The notes under the pieces are model-generated. The model saw only the letters and a list, made by a program, of their open reading frames with translations, was not told the origin of the DNA and did not search any database. A stretch of 64,000 nucleotides of DNA from Microcella sp. Its GTDB lineage: Bacteria > Actinomycetota > Actinomycetes > Actinomycetales > Microbacteriaceae. Location of the stretch: the NCBI RefSeq assembly GCF_019739195.1, contig NZ_JAHHDS010000003.1, forward strand, positions 2,356,001 through 2,420,000. The letters are read 5' to 3'. Shown one piece after another: positions 8,272-17,600 of this stretch; position 1 is the first letter of the stretch, and each line of letters starts with the position of its first letter. A program made the position numbers and the translations under genes.

Positions 8272-8849
8272 GCCCTGCGCCACAGCAGCTGCGGGTCGGT
8301 CGCCTCATCAAGGCCCACGGCCTCAAGGGCGCCCTCAAGGTCGAGCTCTACACCGACGCGCCCGACCGGCGCTTCACCCCTGGCGCCGTCTTCACCCTGC
8401 AGGTGCCGACGAGCTCACCCTGGCATGGCAAGACACTCACGCTCGTCGAGCTGCGCTGGTACAACGGCCAGCCGGTCGCCTTCTTCGAGGGCGTCGTCGA
8501 CCGCACCGGCGCCGAGAGCCTCGTGAAGGCGATTCTGTGGATCGAGCCGGTCGCCGACGAGCCCGATGAGCCCGACGCCTGGTACGACTTTCAGCTGGTG
8601 GGCCTGCGAGCGCTGCGCGACGGCGTCGAGGTCGGCACGATCGCGCGCGTCGAGCACTTTCCGGCGCAAGATCTGCTCGTCATCCGCACGGCCGACCGCG
8701 AGGTGCTCGTGCCCTTCGTCGCGGCCATGGTGCCCGCTGTCGACATGACCGCCGGAACCGTGACTCTCACTCCTCCCCCCGGCCTCTTCGAAGACCTCGA
8801 CGACGATGCAGCGGCTGACCCTGCGCAGACAGGCACCGCCCCTGCCTAG
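8268..8849 (+). CDS. rimM: 16S rRNA processing protein RimM
   Basis: 193 residues. The N-terminal RimM barrel is marked by [21 protein letters not shown], and the C-terminal PRC-barrel by WYDFQLVGL through [13 protein letters not shown], which match the family. RimM binds S19 and helps mature the 30S head. The GTG start overlaps the khpA stop in GTGA. The last residues are Asp/Ala-rich. Its stop (TAG 8847-8849) forms the first three bases of the TAGACT box that precedes trmD, so a promoter appears to be embedded at the end of this gene. Confidence 0.95.
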   Translation: MSPAPQQLRVGRLIKAHGLKGALKVELYTDAPDRRFTPGAVFTLQVPTSSPWHGKTLTLVELRWYNGQPVAFFEGVVDRTGAESLVKAILWIEPVADEPDEPDAWYDFQLVGLRALRDGVEVGTIARVEHFPAQDLLVIRTADREVLVPFVAAMVPAVDMTAGTVTLTPPPGLFEDLDDDAAADPAQTGTAPA

Positions 8850-8859
8850 ACTCGAAGCC

Positions 8860-9543
8860 GTGCGCATCGATGTCGTCTCGATCTTTCCCGAGTACTTCGG
8901 CGGGCTCGACATCTCGCTGCTGGGCAAGGCTCGCCAGTCCGGCCTGGTCGACGTCGCCGTGCACGACCTGCGCGAGCACACGCACGACCGGCACCGCACG
9001 GTCGACGACACCCCCTACGGCGGCGGCGCGGGCATGGTCATGAAACCCGAGCCCTGGGGCGAGGCGCTTGACGAGCTGATGCGGCCTGAGAGTGTGCTCA
9101 TCGTGCCGAGCCCGGCTGGGCATCCGTTCACGCAGTCCATCGCTCGTGAGCTCGCCGCCCGCCCGCACCTCGTCATCGCGTGCGGTCGCTACGAGGGCAT
9201 CGACCACCGCGTGATCGAGCACTACTCTGAGCGCTACGAGGTTCGCGCACTGAGCCTCGGCGACTATGTGCTCAACGGGGGAGAGGTGGCGGCGATGGCG
9301 ATGATCGAAGCGATCGGCCGCCTCGTGCCCGGCGTCGTGGGCAACCCCGAGAGCCTCGTCGAAGAGAGCCATGAGAGCGGTCTGCTCGAGTACCCCGCCT
9401 ACACGAAGCCCGCCGTTTGGCGAGAGCTCGCTGTGCCGCCCGTGCTGCTGAGTGGCGACCACGGAGCCGTCGCGGCATGGCGCCACGAGCAGCAGGTCGA
9501 CCGCACGCGCCGCATCCGCCCCGACCTGCTGAGCGGCTCATGA
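8860..9543 (+). CDS. trmD: tRNA (guanine-N1)-methyltransferase TrmD
   Basis: 227 residues. SPOUT-fold methyltransferase that makes m1G37 in tRNAs and prevents +1 frameshifting. The family N-terminus [13 protein letters not shown] fixes the start at GTG 8860; a longer in-frame reading from 8806 overlaps rimM and has no family match. Other landmarks are [15 protein letters not shown], the knot segment [12 protein letters not shown] and the C-terminal [15 protein letters not shown] at 8847-8852 ends seven bases before the GTG and there is no Shine-Dalgarno, so a leaderless internal promoter may add to operon read-through. Its stop overlaps the ATG of the next gene (ATGA). Confidence 0.96.
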   Translation: MRIDVVSIFPEYFGGLDISLLGKARQSGLVDVAVHDLREHTHDRHRTVDDTPYGGGAGMVMKPEPWGEALDELMRPESVLIVPSPAGHPFTQSIARELAARPHLVIACGRYEGIDHRVIEHYSERYEVRALSLGDYVLNGGEVAAMAMIEAIGRLVPGVVGNPESLVEESHESGLLEYPAYTKPAVWRELAVPPVLLSGDHGAVAAWRHEQQVDRTRRIRPDLLSGS

Positions 9544-9995
9544 CGACCGCTGACCGCCTCTGGCTGTGGTCGCAGCCCGTCATCGCGGTGCTCGCCGCCG
9601 CGGCCGGTGCGATCGCATGGTTTCTTCAACTGAGTGGTCAGGTGAGCGCGCTACCGACGCTGCAGGCGCTCGTCACCGGGTCGTTCGTGCTGCCGGGCCT
9701 GGCCCTCTCGCTCGCGATCAACCACGCGACGGTGATGCTGCGGCGCCCGCCGAGACTCACGATCGGCGAACGTCTGCTGCTCGTCATCGAATACACCGTG
9801 GTCGTCGCCATACTCGCCATCTCGTTGAGCCCCGACGCGCTCGTTCTCGGCTACCTGCTGTGGCCGCTGCTCATCGCGATCGCGGCGACGGCGTTCGCCT
9901 CAATGGCCTCGAACACGATCCGCTCTCGACGCGGCGAGGCGCACGACGGTCATCACGACGAGCTCGTCGCCCACGACTCTGTGAGCGGGGTGTAG
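9540..9995 (+). CDS. Small membrane protein of unknown function
   Basis: 151 residues from ATG 9540, which overlaps the trmD stop in ATGA and so suggests coupling. Four hydrophobic segments are visible (roughly residues 15-32, 40-60, 73-92 and 95-118), followed by a hydrophilic His/Asp-rich tail ([15 protein letters not shown]). I do not recognise the family. The position at the end of the trmD operon suggests cotranscription, not necessarily a shared function. Confidence 0.75.
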   Translation: MTTADRLWLWSQPVIAVLAAAAGAIAWFLQLSGQVSALPTLQALVTGSFVLPGLALSLAINHATVMLRRPPRLTIGERLLLVIEYTVVVAILAISLSPDALVLGYLLWPLLIAIAATAFASMASNTIRSRRGEAHDGHHDELVAHDSVSGV

Positions 9996-10028
9996 CCCTC
10001 GCGGGGGCGAATCGGCAGAAGGGATGCT

Positions 10029-10682
10029 GTGCTCATGCGCTGGTTGTCAGATCTGATCGGCTCGCCCGATGATGCCCTGCTCACGCACGGTGAGCTCGCG
10101 CGGGGTCACATTCTCGGGGTCGCTGCGAGTTCGATGTCGATGAGCGTCATGAACGGGCTGCGCGAGCGCAAGTGCACCTTCACGGTGCAGGTCTACCGCG
10201 AAGGGCACGAGCCCTACCAGGCCACGGCGGTGCAGAGAGTGCAAGAGGTCTACCTTCCCCAGTTCGCCTCAGGGCGCGCCTGGGTGGCCGTGCGCGTCGA
10301 CCCCGCGAATCCGACGCGCATCGCGCTCGACTTCGCCACGGCGCCGCCCGAGGTGCAGGTGAAGCCCGTCGAGGGCCAGTCGAGCGCCGAGGAGATTCTG
10401 GCGACGGGTCGACCCGTCGAGGTCGTGCTCGTGCAGGCCCAGCCCTTGGGCATGAAGGCGCCCTCGGGTGACGATGTCTACCTGCTGACGCTCACCGTCA
10501 TCGACGGAACCGCGGCGCCGTACCAGACTCAGGTCGGCAATGCCGTGCCCGCGGCCTCTCTGCCCGTGCTCTTTCCAGGCTCCCGGTTGAGTGCCAAGCG
10601 CGGCGATGGTCAGGGTGACATCGTCATCGACTGGAACGCCGCGGCCCCGTCAGAACCGAGCGGCGCTACTCCCGCGCCGTGA
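10029..10682 (+). CDS. Conserved-type hypothetical cytoplasmic protein
   Basis: 217 residues. AGAAGGGA at 10017-10024 serves either GTG 10029 (5-base spacing) or ATG 10035 (11 bases); I chose 10029. No signal peptide or membrane segment is visible. The middle part (TFTVQVYREGHEPYQATAVQ) and the repeated pattern of valine-rich strands suggest an all-beta fold. No motif gives a function. The final 17 bases overlap the 3' end of the convergent map gene. Confidence 0.7.
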   Translation: MLMRWLSDLIGSPDDALLTHGELARGHILGVAASSMSMSVMNGLRERKCTFTVQVYREGHEPYQATAVQRVQEVYLPQFASGRAWVAVRVDPANPTRIALDFATAPPEVQVKPVEGQSSAEEILATGRPVEVVLVQAQPLGMKAPSGDDVYLLTLTVIDGTAAPYQTQVGNAVPAASLPVLFPGSRLSAKRGDGQGDIVIDWNAAAPSEPSGATPAP

Positions 10683-11433
10683 GCACGATCGGCCCCTGAG
10701 GCGTCAGGGCGATCGTGTGCTCAGCATGGGCCGCGCGCGCGCCCGTGCGGCTGCGCAGGGTCCAGCCGTCGTCGTCGGTGTAGATCTCGTCGGTGTCGAG
10801 CACGAACCACGGCTCGATCGCGATGACGAGGCCGGCCTTCAGCTTGAGACCGCGACCGGGCCTGCCGTCATTCGGCACGTGCGGGTCGCCGTGCATGGTG
10901 CGCCCGACGCCGTGACCGCCGAAGTCGAGGTTGACGGGGTACCCGTCGTCGGCCGCGACATCGCCGATCGCGGCAGAGATGTCGCCCATGCGATTGCCGA
11001 CCGTGGCCTGACGGATGCCCGCCGCGAGCGCCCGCTCCACTGAGTCGATCAGCCGCACGTCGTCGGGTCGAGGCGTGCCGACGATGATCGATACCGCCGA
11101 GTCGCACACCCAGCCGTCGACCGAGGCCGCAAAGTCGAGGGTGAGCAAGTCGCCATCGCGCAGGCGGTAGTCGTGCGGTAGCCCGTGCAGGGCCGCGTCG
11201 TTCACCGAGGTGCAGATGACCTTGCCGAACGGCGAGCCGCCGAACGAGGGGTGGTAGTCGATGTAGCAGCTGGTCGCGCCCTCGGCTCTGATCATGTCGT
11301 GCGCGAGCGCGTCGAGCTCGAGCAGGTTGACCCCGACGTCGGCGGCGGTGCTCGTGGCGGTGAGCACGCTCGCGACGAAGCGGCCCGCCGGTCGCATCTG
11401 CTCGATCTCGGCCGGGCTCAGCAACTCGATCAT
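10666..11433 (-). CDS. map: Methionine aminopeptidase, type I
   Basis: 255 residues. Removes the initiator Met after deformylation. The dinuclear metal ligands of the pita-bread fold are present: two Asp in LTLDFAASVDGWVCDSAVS, His in GGHGVGRTMHGD, Glu in IEPWFV and Glu in AEHTIAL. The N-terminal zinc-finger extension of some actinobacterial MetAPs is absent. The ATG at 11433 directly follows the stop of the TetR-family gene, and GAGGAG lies 5 bases upstream inside that gene, so the two are one transcript. Confidence 0.95.
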   Translation of the reverse strand: MIELLSPAEIEQMRPAGRFVASVLTATSTAADVGVNLLELDALAHDMIRAEGATSCYIDYHPSFGGSPFGKVICTSVNDAALHGLPHDYRLRDGDLLTLDFAASVDGWVCDSAVSIIVGTPRPDDVRLIDSVERALAAGIRQATVGNRMGDISAAIGDVAADDGYPVNLDFGGHGVGRTMHGDPHVPNDGRPGRGLKLKAGLVIAIEPWFVLDTDEIYTDDDGWTLRSRTGARAAHAEHTIALTPQGPIVLTARE

Positions 11434-12078
11434 CTAGCTCCTCGGCAGGGGAATGTGGGTGCGCAGGTAGTCGCCGCAGAGCTTCCGGGTGGTCTCGATG
11501 AAGCGCTCGTCGCCCTGCTTGTCGAGCTGAAAAGCGCGATAGAGCAGCCCGCTCGCAATCTCGACGGCGACCTCGACATGAAACACGATCTCGTCATCGG
11601 GCTCGAAGTCGTAGGTGCGCCCGATCTGCGCGGCGAACTCGCGGGCGAGAATGGCGTTGTTGCTGAGCTCGGGGCTGATGAAGCGCTGGTCGATGACGTC
11701 ACCGAAACGCAGAGCGCGAAAGCCGGGCTCATCGCGCGTCATGGTGATGAAGGCGTTGAGCGTGCTGTCGAACGACGACCACGGCTCGGGGCCTGACTCT
11801 TCGACGCCCTTCCAGACGATCTCGAGGTAGCGCTCCATGTTGCGGGCCGCGAGGGCGCGCAACAGCGACTGGATGTTCGGAAAGTAGCGGTAGACGACGC
11901 CCACTGACGACGACGAGCGCTGCGCGACCGCGCTCGTGGTGACGCCGTCGATGCCGTCGTCATCGATGAGCGAGGCGGCGGCGTCGAGCAGGCGCGTGAT
12001 GCGCTCACTGCTGCGCTGCTGGATGGGCTCAGTGCGCATGGCCACTTTGTCGGTGGCGAGTGCGGTCGGTGCGTTCAT
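11434..12078 (-). CDS. TetR-family transcriptional regulator
   Basis: 214 residues. The N-terminal helix-turn-helix is typical ([22 protein letters not shown]... [20 protein letters not shown]), followed by an all-helical ligand-binding half. The start at ATG 12078 is chosen because GGGGGGAT lies just upstream; the frame stays open for another 37 residues without support. It is immediately upstream of, and overlaps by zero bases with, map. A perfect 6-6-6 inverted repeat at 12120-12137 in its upstream region is a candidate autoregulatory operator. Ligand and other targets are unknown. Confidence 0.9.
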   Translation of the reverse strand: MNAPTALATDKVAMRTEPIQQRSSERITRLLDAAASLIDDDGIDGVTTSAVAQRSSSSVGVVYRYFPNIQSLLRALAARNMERYLEIVWKGVEESGPEPWSSFDSTLNAFITMTRDEPGFRALRFGDVIDQRFISPELSNNAILAREFAAQIGRTYDFEPDDEIVFHVEVAVEIASGLLYRAFQLDKQGDERFIETTRKLCGDYLRTHIPLPRS

Positions 12079-12119
12079 GGATATCCCCCCGGATTCAACA
12101 TTGTGTGTCAGTACCATCG

Positions 12120-12137
12120 TGCCACTGGTTGGTGGCA
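12120..12137 (-). promoter_or_regulatory. Candidate TetR operator
   Basis: TGCCAC-TGGTTG-GTGGCA is a perfect inverted repeat with 6-bp arms, about 42 bp upstream of the TetR start codon and about 145 bp before rplS. TetR regulators often bind such repeats next to their own gene; this is inference from position and symmetry. Confidence 0.45.
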
Positions 12138-12207
12138 AGCCGCACAGTATGGCATCATTTCCCTTTGTGTCTCGGCACGGTTCTGCCACAGGGGAGCCGC
12201 GCTACTG

Positions 12208-12224
12208 CGAGACGCATCGTCTCG
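12208..12224 (+). other. Hairpin in the rplS upstream region
   Basis: CGAGACG-CAT-CGTCTCG is a perfect 7-bp stem with a 3-nt loop, 58 bases before the rplS start. It may be part of an rplS leader or a regulatory site. There is no U tract, so it is not an obvious terminator. Confidence 0.35.
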
Positions 12225-12281
12225 ACTCATCATCTTCCTGAGCCGCGGTCGACCTGTGGCGGTCGCAGAGAGCGAATCCTC

Positions 12282-12629
12282 ATGCACATCCTCGACCACG
12301 TCGACGCCGCCTCACTGCGCAGCGACATTCCCGACTTCCGCCCCGGTGACACCGTCAAGGTTCACGTCAACATCGTCGAGGGCACCCGCTCGCGCATCCA
12401 GGTCTTTCAGGGTGTCGTCATCGGCCGCTCGAACGAGGGCATCCGCGAGTCGTTCACCGTGCGCAAGGTGAGCTTCCAGGTCGGCGTCGAGCGCACCTTC
12501 CCGGTGCACTCGCCGGTCATCGACCACATCGAGATCGTCACCCGTGGTGACGTGCGCCGCGCCAAGCTCTACTACCTGCGCAATCTGCGCGGCAAGAAGG
12601 CCAAGATCAAGGAGAAGCGCGAGAGCTGA
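12282..12629 (+). CDS. rplS: 50S ribosomal protein L19
   Basis: 115 residues, start ATG 12282 ([19 protein letters not shown]). Family landmarks are [29 protein letters not shown] and [12 protein letters not shown], ending in a Lys/Arg-rich tail. L19 sits at the 30S-50S interface. In many actinobacteria it follows trmD directly; here the TetR-map pair on the opposite strand separates them and rplS has its own upstream region. A strong 12-bp hairpin terminator follows. Confidence 0.97.
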   Translation: MHILDHVDAASLRSDIPDFRPGDTVKVHVNIVEGTRSRIQVFQGVVIGRSNEGIRESFTVRKVSFQVGVERTFPVHSPVIDHIEIVTRGDVRRAKLYYLRNLRGKKAKIKEKRES

Positions 12630-12647
12630 GCTCTCTGCCACTCATCA

Positions 12648-12683
12648 CGAAGGGCCCCGTCGATTTCTCGGCGGGGCCCTTCG
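12648..12683 (+). terminator. rplS terminator
   Basis: CGAAGGGCCCCG (12648-12659) and CGGGGCCCTTCG (12672-12683) form a perfect 12-bp stem with a 12-nt loop, 18 bases after the rplS stop. No U tract, the common actinobacterial form. Confidence 0.75.
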
Positions 12684-12706
12684 CGGTCCGCGGGTCTGCC
12701 GCCGCC

Positions 12707-12732
12707 TAGACTGGCTCAGAACACCAGGGGAG
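12707..12732 (+). promoter_or_regulatory. lepB -10 box and ribosome binding site
   Basis: TAGACT at 12707-12712 is a probable -10 hexamer. Unlike the leaderless genes, it lies 22 bases before the ATG and is followed by AGGGGAG at 12726-12732, so a short leader with a normal ribosome site is expected. It would restart transcription after the rplS terminator. Confidence 0.5.
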
Positions 12733-12734
12733 TC

Positions 12735-13469
12735 ATGACTGAGCAGAACGCGACCGCCGTCGGCGGAGCATCCACCGCGGCGTCGCGACCGGCACGATCG
12801 CCCGGCCGCAGCGTGCTGCTGTTCCTGCGTGACGTCGTCGTCATCGTGGCCGCGGCACTCGTCATCTCGTTCCTCATCAAGACGTTCCTGATCCGCTCGT
12901 TCTATATTCCGAGCGAGTCGATGCAGTCGACCTTGCAGGTCAACGACCGCATCATCGTCAACCAGCTCGTACCCGACGTCGTGCCGATCTCGCGCGGCGA
13001 CATCGTGGTCTTCCGCGACCCGGGCGGCTGGTTGCCGCCGCGCATCGAGCAGCCGCAGGCACCGATCGACGTCGTCGGTGACTGGGTACTGCAGGTCATC
13101 GGGCTCAGCACATCTGATAGCGACGAGCACCTCGTGAAGCGCGTCATCGGCCTACCGGGCGACCGCGTCGTGTGCTGCAACGATCTCGGTCAGTTGAGCG
13201 TCAACGGAGTGCCGATCGACGAGCGCTACGTGCAGCTGCCGCCCGACACGACCGATGTCAGCTCGCGCGACTTTCAAGAAGACATTCCTGAGGGCACCAT
13301 CTGGGTGATGGGCGACAACCGCTACGACTCGTCAGACTCGCGCTTCAACGGTGTCGTGCCGATCGACGACGTCGTCGGCCGCGCTTTTGTCATCAGCTGG
13401 CCGATCGATCGCTGGCGCTGGCTCGACAACCCGCCGCTCACGTTCGACGGGGTCGAGCGCATCGAGTGA
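12735..13469 (+). CDS. lepB: Signal peptidase I
   Basis: 244 residues. One N-terminal membrane segment (about 30-53) anchors the catalytic domain outside. The Ser-Lys dyad is visible: S62 in YIPSESMQSTL and K135 in HLVKRVIGLPGDRV; the third conserved box is MGDNRYDSSDSRFNG. It cleaves signal peptides from Sec- and Tat-exported proteins such as those encoded at 1600, 14605 and 31005. It is followed 10 bases later by rnhB, so lepB-rnhB are probably cotranscribed. Confidence 0.96.
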   Translation: MTEQNATAVGGASTAASRPARSPGRSVLLFLRDVVVIVAAALVISFLIKTFLIRSFYIPSESMQSTLQVNDRIIVNQLVPDVVPISRGDIVVFRDPGGWLPPRIEQPQAPIDVVGDWVLQVIGLSTSDSDEHLVKRVIGLPGDRVVCCNDLGQLSVNGVPIDERYVQLPPDTTDVSSRDFQEDIPEGTIWVMGDNRYDSSDSRFNGVVPIDDVVGRAFVISWPIDRWRWLDNPPLTFDGVERIE

Positions 13470-13479
13470 CGGCGCGACC

Positions 13480-14160
13480 ATGAGCACGGCACCGACGCTC
13501 GAGGTCGAGCGCTCTCTGTTCGCCGCCGGAGCCCCCGTCGTCATCGGGTGCGACGAGGTCGGTCGCGGCGCGATCGCGGGCATCGTCGCGGTCGGTGCAT
13601 GCGCCGTGCTTCCGACGGTGGATGCTCCGCCCGGGCGCTTGCGCGACTCGAAGCTGCTCTCGCCCGCGCGGCGTGCCGAGGTCGAACCGCAGGTGCGAGC
13701 CTGGGCGGCCGCCGTGGCAGTGGGGGAGGCGGGGCCCGACGAGATCGACGAGCACGGCATCATCGTGGCGCTCGGGCTCGCCGCGCGCCGCGCGCTCATC
13801 CTGCTGCACGAGGCAGGTATCGATGTCGCGCGGGCCGCGGTAGTGCTCGACGGCAGCCACGACTGGCTCACGCCGGCGCTGAGCTCGCCACCGCGCATCC
13901 TGACCCGGGTGAAAGCCGATCGCGACTGCGCCTCGGTGGCGGGCGCCTCCGTGGTCGCGAAGCAGCATCGCGACGCGCTCATGGTCGCCGATCACGACCG
14001 CTGGCCGGCCTACGAGTGGGCGGGCAACAAGGGCTATGGCAGCAGCAGTCACCTGGCGGCTGTCGCTGCCCACGGTGCGTCGCCGCGGCATCGGCTGACC
14101 TGGCTGCGCCAGCCCGCGCTGCTCGACCCCGACGATGTGGGCCCCGGCTCGACGGTCTAG
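13480..14160 (+). CDS. rnhB: Ribonuclease HII
   Basis: 226 residues. Cuts RNA in RNA-DNA hybrids and at misincorporated ribonucleotides. Catalytic acidic residues are D25 and E26 in GCDEVGRG, Asp in VLDGSHD and Asp in KADRDCASVAGASVVAK. The start at ATG 13480 puts GCDEVGRG at the usual distance from the N-terminus; longer in-frame readings overlap lepB. Its final TAG overlaps the TAGACT box of the next gene. Confidence 0.95.
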   Translation: MSTAPTLEVERSLFAAGAPVVIGCDEVGRGAIAGIVAVGACAVLPTVDAPPGRLRDSKLLSPARRAEVEPQVRAWAAAVAVGEAGPDEIDEHGIIVALGLAARRALILLHEAGIDVARAAVVLDGSHDWLTPALSSPPRILTRVKADRDCASVAGASVVAKQHRDALMVADHDRWPAYEWAGNKGYGSSSHLAAVAAHGASPRHRLTWLRQPALLDPDDVGPGSTV

Positions 14161-14173
14161 ACTCAACACCGCT

Positions 14174-14497
14174 ATGGACGACGACGAATTCGAGGACTAC
14201 GACCGCGAGGTCGAGCTCGCTCTCTACCGCGAGTATCGCGATGTGGTGTCGCAGTTCCAGTACGTAGTCGAGACCGAGCGCCGCTTCTACCTTGCCAACG
14301 AGGTCGAGCAGGTCGTGCGCGAGATGGGCGGCGACTTCTACTTCGAGCTCACCCTCACCGATGTCTGGGTGTGGGACGTCTACCGGGCCGACCGCTTCGT
14401 CAAGAGCGTCAAGGTGCTGACCTTCAAAGACGTCAACGTCGAAGAGCTCGGCAAGAAAGAGCTCAAGCTGCCGAAAGAGCTCGCGCTCGACGAGTAG
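14174..14497 (+). CDS. DUF2469 family protein
   Basis: 107 residues: MDDDEFEDYDREVELALYREYRDVV, then an alpha/beta core with VWVWDVYRADRFVKSVKVLTF. Small acidic proteins of this family sit between rnhB and yraN throughout the actinobacteria; function unknown. Start ATG 14174; the 13 extra upstream codons lack support. TAGACT at 14158-14163 ends ten bases before the ATG with no Shine-Dalgarno, so the mRNA is leaderless or has a leader of a few bases. Confidence 0.93.
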   Translation: MDDDEFEDYDREVELALYREYRDVVSQFQYVVETERRFYLANEVEQVVREMGGDFYFELTLTDVWVWDVYRADRFVKSVKVLTFKDVNVEELGKKELKLPKELALDE

Positions 14498-14510
14498 GCC
14501 GGGCACCTCG

Positions 14511-14604
14511 ACGTATTCATCATACGTACGAAACAGTGTCGGGTTATGCTGACGCAACGTGCGATGCCCCCGCTCGCGCGAACCCGTGACCAAGGCGGTC
14601 TCCC
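14511..14604 (+). promoter_or_regulatory. Promoter region of the 14605 gene with a palindrome
   Basis: ACGTAT-tcatc-ATACGT (14511-14527) is a perfect 6-5-6 inverted repeat. TATGCT at 14545-14550 is a possible -10 box, giving a leader of about 45 nt before the GTG at 14605. The palindrome lies near where the -35 would be, so it is a candidate operator for the large surface protein gene. Confidence 0.4.
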
Positions 14605-17600
14605 GTGTCTGCTGCCCGTTCCCGACTTCGCCGTGCGCTTGCGGTCGCCGTCGTCGGCGTTTTCGGAGTCTCCGGCGCTCTGGTGGCGACGACTGCCGCG
14701 CAGGCCGTTCCCGATGCACCGGTGATCTTCGGTCCGCTCGACAGCACGATCAACCAGCTCACGGTCGAGGTTGATCCCGCACCGAGCGCTCTCGAGCAGA
14801 CCGTCACCGTCTCGTGGGAGCTTCAGGAGACAGGCGCTGTGGGTGTCGGGTGCCAGGTCGTGGTTCCCGCCGACACGCTTGACGGCACAACCTTTCCCTG
14901 CGATGCGGTCGTGCCCGACGGGCAGTACGGCTTCTACGACCTCGTCGCCGTCTCGACCGATGTCGACGGCGACAGCCCGCCGAGCAACACCATCTCGTCA
15001 GTGCGCTACGGCGCCGCCGCGACGCCCAGCAGCCTAGAGCTCGGGCCGCCGTTGAACGTTCCAGATTTTCCTATCCGCATCGGAACCCTGGAGCCGGCTA
15101 TCTCAGGCACCGCGCCCGCCCTGGGCACCGTTGAGGTGCTCGGCTACCGCAGCGATCTTGGCGTCGGCACCGAGTCGAGCCTCTGTCTCGTGAGCGTTCC
15201 GACGTCGGGCGCGTTCTCGTGCCCCGCGATCTTCCCGTCGTACGGCATCTGGGAGGTGCGGGTCATTGCACAAGATGTTGAGGGCGGTTTCGCTGTCGAA
15301 CCTGAAGCCGTCGAGAGCACTCTGCGCCTCGAGGTCTTCCCGCCAACGCCGACGGTCGACATCTCGACCTCGTTCTCGGTGATCTCGGCCGAGCTCACCG
15401 GGCTCGCGGGCTCGAACGTCGGTGCCGCGGTGGTGCTCGACGCGTACGTCGCGCCGACTAGCGGTGGCTTCTGCCCTGTGGCGTGGGACGGCAACCCCGC
15501 CGGGCCTCCTGCCGACGGTCCGAGCGTCAACTGCGTCGTCAGCGACGTGACGCCGGGCATCCACCTCGTTCGCTCGACCCAGTTCCTCAACGGCGCAGCA
15601 TCGAGCATCCGCGACGATGTGATCTACGTCGCTGCCGCGCCGACGCTGGCGATCGACCTCTTTCCCGGGGGCGCGACGTTCTCGGGAACGGTCGACACGC
15701 TCGCCAACGAGCTCGCGGCATCCGGCACCGTCGTGAGTGACCTCTTCGCCGTCGTTCAAGAGGGCGTGAACGAAGTGTGCGGCGGTGCTGTTGACCTGAC
15801 CACGGGCGCGTGGTCGTGCGATGCTCCGCTCGAGCCAGGTGATTACAGCTTCGCCGCGTACACCTTCGTCCAGGGCTTCGGCGATGATCCCGACGTCGCA
15901 GGCGCGGTGAACGGCAGCTACGGCACGGGGGCGACGCTCTCACCGGCCGTCGATGCGACCATCCAGGCCAGCGTCACGCCCCCAGCGCCGACCATGACTT
16001 ACGGCCTCGGCGCCGCGTCGATCGACGTCACGGCGCAGGGCATCGAGAATTCCGCGGTCGGCGTGCGGCTTTACCAGGTTGAAGAGATCTCTGGCGAGGG
16101 TTACCAGTACGGCCAAGCGGTCGCGTCGTGCGGTGCCGTCATCGAGGGCGAGGGCGAAGGGTTCGGCTCCATCGTCACCACGCCCTCGCTCGTCGACGAC
16201 TGCCTCTTCAGCAACCTCGCTCCCGGCATCTGGAACGTGTACTCCTCGCAGAACTACTACTTCGAAGAGAGCGAGTATCGCGACGACTACGTTCTCATCC
16301 CCCCGAGCCCCACGCTGGTGGCGACGCGGGCGGGCATCGGGCAGGTCACCGCGAGCGGAACGGGTGAGCCGGGCCACCGCGTGCACGTGCGACAACTCGG
16401 CGGCGCCGGTTCGTGCACGGCCGTCGTCGACACCGGAGGAGACTGGAGTTGCGCTGTCTCTGGCGTTGCTGGCGACACGCTGTTGCGCGCCCAGCAGCAG
16501 TCGCAGGGTTTCGAAGCTACTCCGCCGGTCTACTTCGGGCTCACCGAGTCGTTCGACGGCTATTCGGCGTTCACGCCGACCGTGTTCGTTGCCGCCGTTC
16601 CTGCACCTCCACCGCCCGCGGCCCCTCCCGTCGCTGAGCCCACCCCGTTGCCGTGGGTGCTCGAGGGTTACGACGGCTCGCCGCTCACGCCGGGTCAGCA
16701 GTTGAGCCTGTCGGCCACCGGCCTTCCGGTCGGCACCGTCGTCGTCGTCGAGATCCGCTCGACGCCGCAGGTTCTCGGGTCGACGGTGGTGGGCGACACC
16801 GGCGTCTTCGCGCTCGATGTCGTCGTGCCCGATGACCTGGAGCCGGGTGAGCACACGCTTGTCGCGATCGCGACACCGCCGGGCGGGGTTGACTCCGCCG
16901 TCGCGATACCCGTCATCGTGCTCGAGCCCGTGCAGCCGATCGACGAAGCGCCGCTGGCAGAAGAACCCGAAGCGGCCGAGATCGACGACGGCTCGAGCGG
17001 GGCGGGCGGTGCCGGCGGTGCCGGCGACCGGTCGCAACCTGCCACACCGTCGGCCATCAGCGACAGCATCCCGACTATCGAGCGCATCTTCAGCTCGCCG
17101 CTGACGATCATCGTCTCGGGGGGTCTCGCGCTCGCGATTCTGCTGCTCGTCGCCTTCCCGGCCGAGCTGCTCAACAGCACGCTCGCATCGAACTCACGCC
17201 GGCTCGGGCGCTGGTACGCCGCTATCGAGAACGGTGTCGATCGGGCGACGGAATGGTTCGCCTCGGTGACCCGTACGCGCGCTCTCGCTGCGGCACTGCT
17301 GGTCGTGCTCACGAGCCTGATCTTCGGCTTCGTCGATCCTGAGTACGGGTTCGACCCGGTGTCGGTGCGCATGACGGTATCGCTCGCGATCGGCCTCTTC
17401 ATCGTGACCTACGTGTCGTCGTGGATCAGCGGCGCGATTATTCGCCGGGTCTGGAGCATCGAGACCCGCGTGAGCCTGCAACCCGCAGCGCTGGTGTTCG
17501 CCGTGATCGGTGTGGTGGTCGCCCGCATTCTCGAGTTCTCGCCGGGCTTCCTGATCGGGCTCGTGATCGGTCTCGACCTCGTCACCCGCGTCGGTGCGCC

